Shown here: piece by piece, positions 1 to 4,407 of the stretch
Layout of the letters: each line of letters begins with the position of its first letter
Numbering within the stretch: position 1 is the stretch's first letter
Origin: JBBKWX01 sp037969175
GTDB taxonomy: Bacteria; Bacteroidota; Bacteroidia; AKYH767-A; JBBKVM01
Assembly (NCBI GenBank): GCA_037969175.1
Contig: JBBKWX010000003.1
Coordinates: 1-7,184, forward strand
Reading direction: 5' to 3'
Length of the DNA stretch: 7,184 nt
Made by a program: the position numbers and the translations under genes
Notes under the pieces: model-generated
What the model saw: only the letters and a program-made list of their open reading frames with translations
What the model was told of the DNA's origin: nothing
Databases searched by the model: none

Positions 1-6
1 TACTAG

Positions 7-2361
7 ATGTCAAATAAGACCGATCAAGTACCTAGGAGATTTTGGGTTTTTTCTGCACTCATCATAATAGAAGTTCTTCTATTTGTTTTTGCATGGCATA
101 CATTACCATCAGATGGATCGCAAAGAGTTGGACATGATGGAAAAGTCTTTATTGGGAAAGTGAATAACGAAGGCCCTGCAGCTGAAGCCGGTTTGAAATC
201 AGGTGATGAACTGATCAGTATCAATGGGAGAGACAATGAGTTTTATTTAACATGGAGAACCCGGTTTACATATGCTCCCGGTGAAACTGTTTTATATCAT
301 CTCAAGCGCGGGGAGGAAGAGTTTTTTTCAAAAGTCACCTTTGTTTCTGAGTGGTCTCAATCTGAAAGATTGTATGTCCTGCAGATCTTTGTAATTTCAT
401 TACTTATTCTTCTTGGAATATTCTTGTTGTATTTTAAATCCGGAAATCCTTCGGTACGCTTGCTTTTTATTTTTAGCCATATTTTTGCGATCACCTTATT
501 TATTACTCCGGTTACCGGAGGGTTAATTGGATTGGTAAGATCCGGAATATTTACGATTTGTATTTCCTTTTTAGGAACCACCTTTTTGCATTTTTTACTT
601 TGGTTTCCCGATAAGAATAGAGTACTAATTCGTTGGCCAAAATTGCCCTTATTGATGCATACAATATCGGGGCTCATTGCAACAGCTGCAGTATTCAGCT
701 TGTTGCTGTTTGAGGAAAATAAAAATATTCAGAATGATCTTGATCTGCTTTTTTATTACAGGCTGATCATTATTTGGAATGCTATTCTGGTAATCATTGG
801 ATTAATTACAACAATCCGTGTATTTATCAGGATCAGAAATGAGATGCCACGAAGCAGATTGTTTTGGATCTTTACCGGATTATTATTAGGTGTTCTGCCA
901 TTAGTGGGAGGTGGCTGGTATTTTTATCTACATGTATATCCAGCTAAAAGGGAGGTGTTCGATTCTCTGATCTATGAATTTTTCCTGATTCTAATCTTTG
1001 TCGGGGCAATGCTTTTAATATTCTCTTTGATATTTGCGATCCTCAGATATAGGATATGGGAAACAGAGTTGATCATAAAGCGAAGTTTGATCTATACCTT
1101 ACTGTCAGCATGGTTGGTATTAACATTTATTTCTTCAATTTTAATAACAGATTATTTTATCGGTGTGCCCAATGATTCATTACGCGTCGTTTGGTTATTG
1201 CTGATCTCTTTTTCGCTTTTACCGGTCAGGGATTTTCTTCAAAAAAGAATAGATTGGTTATTTGACAGAAACTACTTGAGCACTGCTGAAGCATTGAATA
1301 GTTTCGAATCAGCGATAAAAGGTATTTACGATCTGCCTTTATTATACAATAAGATCCTTATATCTACCGATCAAATATTTCATTTTAGTTTTGCAGAAAT
1401 ACATTTATTGTCTGAGAATTCTAATTCCGGTATTGTATCCAGATTAGGAAGAGATAAAACGTATACTGAAGCAGTAAAAAAAGAACCCGAATTTTCAGAA
1501 TATCTTGAAAAGGAATCAAGCTTTTCATTGCTGGAACTTTCAAATAGTTTAGTGCCTTCAAGAGCAAAAGATAATAGTCTTATTATTCCCCTTATTTCTC
1601 AAAATGTAGCGATCGGATATTTTGAATTAGGTGCGAAAAAATCAGAAACTGTATATACTAATCATGATATTACTTTGTTGCAATTAATAGCACAAAGATC
1701 GCAAGATGTAATTCGTACTGCTGAATATTACCAATTGGAATTGGAGCAAACTGTTGCTTTGGAACGAGAACGCGACAGAATTGCAAGTGATCTTCACGAT
1801 GACCTTGGCTCGGTGCTTACAAAGATCTCAATTCTTACATCCATTGTCAGACGAACAGGTGAATTACAACCACGTACTTTAGAATTGATAAATGAGATCG
1901 GTGACTCTGCAGGAAGTTTGATAGACTCCATGAATGAGATAATCTGGGCTATGAATTCAAGGAATGATTCATTGGGAAATTTGTTGTCCTATATACATGA
2001 GTATTCCCTGGATTATTTGGAGGCAAACAACATCAAAGGCGAATTCCCGTTCCCGACTCATATCCCTGATAAGGTGGTTGGAAGTGAAGTAAGGAGACAT
2101 GTTTTCTTGATTGTAAAAGAAACCTTGCATAATATAGTTAAACATGCTAACGCGGATGTTGTGAATGTCTATATTAAATATGAAGAAAAAAACTTGAGTA
2201 TTTTAATACAGGATAACGGGAAAGGTTTTGATACATCCCAAAATAGTATCGGGTCAGGACTAAAAAACTTAAAGAAAAGAGCCAAACAAGCGGGAGGAGA
2301 ATTAATGATAATCAGTGGGGAAGGGAAGGGGACAAGTATTGATCTGAATATTCAGTTTTAA
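7..2361 (+). CDS. PDZ-domain multi-pass membrane sensor histidine kinase (HisKA_3 family)
   Basis: A 784-residue sensor kinase, expected to autophosphorylate on histidine and pass the phosphate to a response regulator, most likely the one encoded next. Visible in order: a first membrane helix (about residues 12-32); a PDZ domain (about 46-112) with the typical run GPAAEAGLKSGDELISING at 56-74; about nine further membrane helices (122-411), the last ones around the RYRIWE and LPVRDFLQKRIDWLFDRN stretches seen in ComP-like kinases; a GAF-like region (about 435-575); a HisKA_3 dimerisation domain with the phospho-acceptor in SDLHDDLGS (His597); and a HATPase domain with N-box ETLHN (705-709), G1 box DNGKGF (736-741) and GSGLKN (749-754). 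An even count of ten helices with the N-terminus inside puts the PDZ domain in the periplasm and the kinase in the cytoplasm. An in-frame TAG at 4-6 directly before the ATG rules out a longer start. The ligand is unknown. The kinase assignment is firm; the helix count is approximate. Confidence 0.95.
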   Translation: MSNKTDQVPRRFWVFSALIIIEVLLFVFAWHTLPSDGSQRVGHDGKVFIGKVNNEGPAAEAGLKSGDELISINGRDNEFYLTWRTRFTYAPGETVLYHLKRGEEEFFSKVTFVSEWSQSERLYVLQIFVISLLILLGIFLLYFKSGNPSVRLLFIFSHIFAITLFITPVTGGLIGLVRSGIFTICISFLGTTFLHFLLWFPDKNRVLIRWPKLPLLMHTISGLIATAAVFSLLLFEENKNIQNDLDLLFYYRLIIIWNAILVIIGLITTIRVFIRIRNEMPRSRLFWIFTGLLLGVLPLVGGGWYFYLHVYPAKREVFDSLIYEFFLILIFVGAMLLIFSLIFAILRYRIWETELIIKRSLIYTLLSAWLVLTFISSILITDYFIGVPNDSLRVVWLLLISFSLLPVRDFLQKRIDWLFDRNYLSTAEALNSFESAIKGIYDLPLLYNKILISTDQIFHFSFAEIHLLSENSNSGIVSRLGRDKTYTEAVKKEPEFSEYLEKESSFSLLELSNSLVPSRAKDNSLIIPLISQNVAIGYFELGAKKSETVYTNHDITLLQLIAQRSQDVIRTAEYYQLELEQTVALERERDRIASDLHDDLGSVLTKISILTSIVRRTGELQPRTLELINEIGDSAGSLIDSMNEIIWAMNSRNDSLGNLLSYIHEYSLDYLEANNIKGEFPFPTHIPDKVVGSEVRRHVFLIVKETLHNIVKHANADVVNVYIKYEEKNLSILIQDNGKGFDTSQNSIGSGLKNLKKRAKQAGGELMIISGEGKGTSIDLNIQF

Positions 2362-2399
2362 TTACTACTATGTAGTGATACTATTCATTAAGATTAAAG

Positions 2400-2407
2400 T
2401 AATTTTG
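2400..2407 (+). promoter_or_regulatory. Candidate Bacteroidota -7 element (TAATTTTG) before the response regulator
   Basis: TAATTTTG matches the known Bacteroidota -7 consensus TAnnTTTG. It lies in the 62-bp gap between kinase and regulator and would give a very short leader of about 10 nt. I see no clear -33 TTTG partner. A short hairpin (TTACTAC-TAT-GTAGTGA, 2362-2378) precedes it without a T-run, so the regulator may be transcribed both with the kinase and alone. Confidence 0.35.
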
Positions 2408-2423
2408 TATTATATTTTAGAAA

Positions 2424-3050
2424 ATGATTAAAGTAGCAATAGTAGAAGATAACGCAGACATTCGTAATGGATTGGAGTTATTAATAAACAGTTCGGAAGG
2501 GTATTCTTGTGTTTCCTCGTCTCCAACAGGTGAGCAGGCATTGATAGATATTCCGGTGAGCAAACCTGATGTGGTATTAATGGATATCAATCTTCCGGGT
2601 ATATCCGGTATAGAATGCATAAGTCTTTTAAAACCAAATTTGCCGGGTACGCAATATTTGATGTGCACAGTTTATGAAGATGATGAGCAAATATTTAATG
2701 CATTAAAAGTTGGAGCCACAGGCTACATCTTAAAAAAGACCCGGCCTGAGTCTTTGCTTGAAGCCATTGATGATATCAACGCCGGTGGATCACCGATGAC
2801 CAGCCAGATAGCAAGAAAAGTGGTAGCTTCCATGCAAGGAAAAGCTTCTAGTGGTGACGATCTAGCCTTATTGACGAAAAGAGAAAAGGAGATCCTGGAT
2901 TTGCTTTCTATGGGGTATAGATATAAGGATATTGCAGAACGTCTGCATTTAAGTGTAGAGACTATTCGTACGCATATCCGAAATATATACGAAAAACTTC
3001 AGGTTAATTCACGGACTCAGGCCATCAACAAGGCATACCCTAAAGGATAA
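2424..3050 (+). CDS. NarL/FixJ-type response regulator with LuxR HTH
   Basis: A 208-residue DNA-binding response regulator, probably the output partner of the kinase just upstream. The receiver domain (about 1-120) shows the acidic pair Glu8-Asp9, the phospho-acceptor Asp54 in VVLMDINLPG, the switch residue Thr82 and the conserved Lys104 in YILKK. The C-terminal LuxR-type helix-turn-helix (about 147-203) has the LTKREKEILDLLSMG start and the KDIAERLHLSVETIRTHI recognition region. Length and domain order are normal for the NarL family, and HisKA_3 kinases typically pair with this family, which supports cognate pairing. The ATG follows an A/T-rich leader with no Shine-Dalgarno sequence, usual in Bacteroidota. 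Its targets are not visible; control of the secreted proteins downstream is only a guess from proximity. Confidence 0.95.
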   Translation: MIKVAIVEDNADIRNGLELLINSSEGYSCVSSSPTGEQALIDIPVSKPDVVLMDINLPGISGIECISLLKPNLPGTQYLMCTVYEDDEQIFNALKVGATGYILKKTRPESLLEAIDDINAGGSPMTSQIARKVVASMQGKASSGDDLALLTKREKEILDLLSMGYRYKDIAERLHLSVETIRTHIRNIYEKLQVNSRTQAINKAYPKG

Positions 3051-3221
3051 CTGCTCTGTATTTTACCTGATTCATAAATTAACAGATTAAAATAATTACA
3101 ATTTACCACTTTCGTGCGATTGATTTAGTGATATGCTTTAACGCATCTTTGTCATACAGTACAGGGAATACTGGGACCAGTAATTATTGGTTCAATTAGT
3201 AAATTGTTTGAATAATTGGGT
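3051..3221 (+). other. Structured non-coding stretch after the response regulator (long 3' UTR or small RNA)
   Basis: No open frame is convincing here. The DNA can form several hairpins: TACTGGGACCAGTA (3169-3182), and a nested inverted repeat with AATTATT at 3182-3188 pairing AATAATT near 3210 around CAATT-AGTA-AATTG. ACCAGT and ATTGGT (about 3176-3191) offer a competing pairing. A weak -7-like CATCTTTG (3144-3151, one mismatch to TAnnTTTG), with TTG 21 bp upstream, could start an RNA of about 100 nt ending at the terminator at 3256. It may equally be the untranslated tail of the regulator mRNA. Confidence 0.3.
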
Positions 3222-3256
3222 TATACCCCATCCGATCGGATGGGGTATATTTTTTT
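3222..3256 (+). terminator. Strong intrinsic terminator with a 28-bp perfect palindrome
   Basis: TATACCCCATCC and GGATGGGGTATA form a 12-bp perfect stem around a GATC loop (3222-3249), followed by seven T (3250-3256). The pairing is GC-rich in the middle and the T-run is directly adjacent, the classic Rho-independent form. It closes the kinase-regulator transcription unit, or the possible RNA upstream, about 170 bp after the regulator stop codon. Confidence 0.9.
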
Positions 3257-3514
3257 GGTCCATTTTGTAAGGTTTTGTTTGCTTTTATGATTTTAGGATC
3301 AACTTGCAAATAATTGTAATTGCCAAGTAGTCAAGTAAATATGCATTTTTTTAGCAAATTCTTCTTTATCATCCTTAATTTCTGCTTAATCCTTACATGT
3401 CTTTATAAATGGCAGATATACAAGCAGTTAATTATATGCAAAAGGTTACTGTATCCCCATATAATGTGAGTAAGATGTGTAGTTACTATGCTTCATACTC
3501 GTTTTTAGATGAGG
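3257..3514. other. AT-rich intergenic region, no convincing gene
   Basis: About 260 bp between the terminator and the next promoter. The only frame of note is an ATG at 3341 running to TGA at 3469 (42 codons) that would encode a hydrophobic stretch with a basic tail. In such T-rich DNA this is expected by chance, and no promoter match precedes it. I see no tRNA and no strong hairpin. The upstream control region of the gene at 3564 probably lies in the last part. Confidence 0.5.
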
Positions 3515-3522
3515 TAATTTTG
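3515..3522 (+). promoter_or_regulatory. Candidate -7 element (TAATTTTG) for the small T9SS protein
   Basis: TAATTTTG is an exact TAnnTTTG match 41 bp before the ATG at 3564, giving a leader of about 35 nt, a normal length. No good -33 TTTG is visible. The gene lies behind a strong terminator and so needs its own promoter, which raises the likelihood of this one. Confidence 0.5.
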
Positions 3523-3563
3523 AACCATAAAATAACAGCCACGTAAAATCTAATAATACAGTT

Positions 3564-3977
3564 ATGAAGAAATTAATTACATCTACAAAAAACATCCTTG
3601 CACTTTTCTTTACAGTTAGTGCTATTCTGATCTGCTCAAGTGCCTTTGCACTTTCAGGCAATGATTCAGACAACTCTACGTCTTCATCAGAAATGAGAAG
3701 CAATGTTAACGTGAAACCTGGTCCGGGTACGAATTTTACAATTGGACCAAATCCGGCTAAGGATATCATCTATGCTAATTTTTGGTCAGGTGAACCTACC
3801 AATTATACAGTAACGGTTTACAGCATGATCGGTACATCGCTACGCAGCAAATCTGGAATTTGTCAGATCGGGGCAAATTCAGCTCTGATAGACATGACCG
3901 GATTTGCTCCGGGTATATATCTAATCCAGATCAACAATCACAATATAATCTATACCGGTAAGGTGTTGATGCAATAA
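3564..3977 (+). CDS. Small secreted protein made almost only of a T9SS type A sorting domain
   Basis: A 137-residue protein. Residues 1-29 are a Sec signal peptide: basic MKK start, hydrophobic core, cleavage expected after AFA (Ala29). Residues 30-57 are a Ser/Asn/Asp-rich linker ending in a Gly-Pro stretch. Residues 58-137 match the Por secretion tail (T9SS C-terminal domain): IGPNPAKD (60-67), TVTVYSMIGTSLRS (82-95), IDMTGFAPGIYLIQI (109-123) and the final TGKVLMQ. Known T9SS substrates use this tail for outer-membrane passage and surface attachment or release, and it is normally appended to a large cargo. Here no cargo domain remains, so the mature protein would be the tail plus a short linker. 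Cys24 lies in the signal sequence, but ILIC is a poor lipobox, so a lipoprotein is unlikely. The gene stands alone, with its own promoter candidate and terminator. Function is unknown; the sorting-domain call is firm. Confidence 0.88.
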   Translation: MKKLITSTKNILALFFTVSAILICSSAFALSGNDSDNSTSSSEMRSNVNVKPGPGTNFTIGPNPAKDIIYANFWSGEPTNYTVTVYSMIGTSLRSKSGICQIGANSALIDMTGFAPGIYLIQINNHNIIYTGKVLMQ

Positions 3978-3997
3978 GACATATCCCATAATTGTGT

Positions 3998-4028
3998 AAA
4001 GGGTCAGATTGTTTCTGACCCTTTTTTT
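3998..4028 (+). terminator. Intrinsic terminator after the small T9SS protein
   Basis: AAAGGGTCAGA (3998-4008) pairs with TCTGACCCTTT (4014-4024) around the loop TTGTT, with seven T at 4022-4028. It lies 20 bp after the stop codon at 3977. The leading AAA also makes it a possible terminator on the reverse strand, but no reverse gene is visible here. Confidence 0.92.
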
Positions 4029-4136
4029 GTGCCGAAAATTCAGACCCATTTTCAATTGGCCAAATCAAACTCTGCTTTCACCACTAGAATCACAGATATT
4101 CACCAAATAAACATCAATTACAATCAATTTTCGCAT

Positions 4137-4144
4137 TAGATTTG
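4137..4144 (+). promoter_or_regulatory. Candidate -7 element (TAGATTTG) for a small RNA
   Basis: TAGATTTG is an exact TAnnTTTG match between the terminator at 3998-4028 and the one at 4231-4262, with no protein gene between. Transcription would start near 4151. A -33 TTTG is not evident. The element overlaps the left arm of the long stem described for the candidate RNA, so either the start lies slightly upstream or that arm is only partly transcribed. Confidence 0.4.
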
Positions 4145-4262
4145 CCCGATTCATTTTTTGTGAATCTCATGTGCAATGTACAGGTGAGGAGTGCTTGTGG
4201 ATCAGGCAAAATCTTCTCAACTGGCGAGAGCCTTTCGGGTAATACCGAAAGGTTTTTTTTTT
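4139..4262 (+). ncRNA. Candidate structured small RNA (about 110-125 nt)
   Basis: Not a family I recognise. GATTTGCCCGATTC (4139-4152) is nearly complementary to GGATCAGGCAAAATC (4199-4213), with one mismatch, one G-U and one bulge, giving a long closing stem. Inside it, CTCATGTGC (4166-4174) pairs with GTACA-gg-TGAG (4178-4188) around the loop AAT. A second local option is GATTCA (4148-4153) with TGAATC (4161-4166). After the closing stem, GGC-GAGA-GCC (4223-4232) is a GNRA-type hairpin that competes by two bases with the terminator stem. The unit ends in a strong terminator. The only frame through it (ATG at 4169, 39 codons) reads through the terminator and its T-run, so coding is unlikely. 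Alternatives: a long leader remnant of the adhesin gene, or chance pairing. Confidence 0.4.
4231..4262 (+). terminator. Intrinsic terminator with a ten-T run
   Basis: CCTTTCGG (4231-4238) pairs perfectly with CCGAAAGG (4245-4252) around GTAATA, followed by ten T (4253-4262). It lies 146 bp before the adhesin start and has no protein gene in front of it, which is the main reason to suspect a small RNA upstream. Confidence 0.9.
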
Positions 4263-4283
4263 ACTTTTATGGCAAATTGATGG

Positions 4284-4311
4284 TTTGACCCTATTTTTAA
4301 CTTTTTTGACC
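4284..4311 (+). promoter_or_regulatory. Two TTTGACC repeats 21 bp apart: possible regulator site
   Basis: TTTGACC occurs at 4284-4290 and again at 4305-4311, a spacing of two helical turns, about 65-95 bp upstream of the expected adhesin start site. Phased direct repeats are typical of dimeric activators. The sequence does not match any box I can name. Confidence 0.3.
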
Positions 4312-4363
4312 TAAAATAAATATACATTCACCAAATATCTGATGTAATTCTCTTCTGGCGAGC

Positions 4364-4371
4364 TATTTTTG
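4364..4371 (+). promoter_or_regulatory. Candidate -7 element (TATTTTTG) for the adhesin-like gene
   Basis: TATTTTTG is an exact TAnnTTTG match 36 bp before the ATG at 4408, giving a leader of about 30 nt. It lies downstream of the ten-T terminator, so the gene needs a promoter here. The imperfect inverted repeat GGCGAG...CTCGTC (about 4357-4381) flanks it. Confidence 0.5.
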
Positions 4372-4407
4372 TAATCTCGTCAAAAAATGCATTAACACTA
4401 AACTCAC

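Larger units (their letters stand above)
4098..4337 (+). repeat. Direct 12-mer repeat ATTCACCAAATA ahead of two promoter candidates
   Basis: Exact copies at 4098-4109 and 4326-4337. The first starts 39 bp before the -7 candidate at 4137, the second 38 bp before the one at 4364. That puts both at about -45 to -35 relative to the expected start sites, a usual place for an activator site or an upstream promoter element. No third copy was seen before the other promoter candidates in the window. Confidence 0.5.
4214..4362 (+). repeat. Near-direct 15-bp repeat ending in CTGGCGAG
   Basis: TTCTCAACTGGCGAG (4214-4228) and TTCTCTTCTGGCGAG (4348-4362) agree at 13 of 15 positions. One copy is just before the terminator of the candidate RNA, the other ends one base before the -7 candidate of the adhesin gene. 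It could be a regulator site, a base-pairing link between RNA and mRNA region, or a trace of duplication. Confidence 0.35.

Noticed and set aside
2362..2378. Terminator between kinase and regulator
   Set aside because: The hairpin TTACTAC-TAT-GTAGTGA is weak and has no following T-run, so the two genes can still be co-transcribed.
3564..3650. Lipoprotein signal in the small T9SS protein (Cys24)
   Set aside because: The residues before the Cys (ILI) do not make a proper lipobox, while a normal signal peptidase I site (AFA) follows at 27-29.
4137..4262. A known riboswitch controlling the adhesin gene
   Set aside because: I see none of the conserved cores I know (TPP, cobalamin, SAM, preQ1, c-di-GMP), and a separate promoter candidate follows the terminator.
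4169..4288. A 39-codon + strand frame starting at ATG 4169
   Set aside because: It reads straight through the terminator stem and its ten-T run, which would be translated as a Phe run. It has no leader signal and fits the RNA structure better as non-coding.
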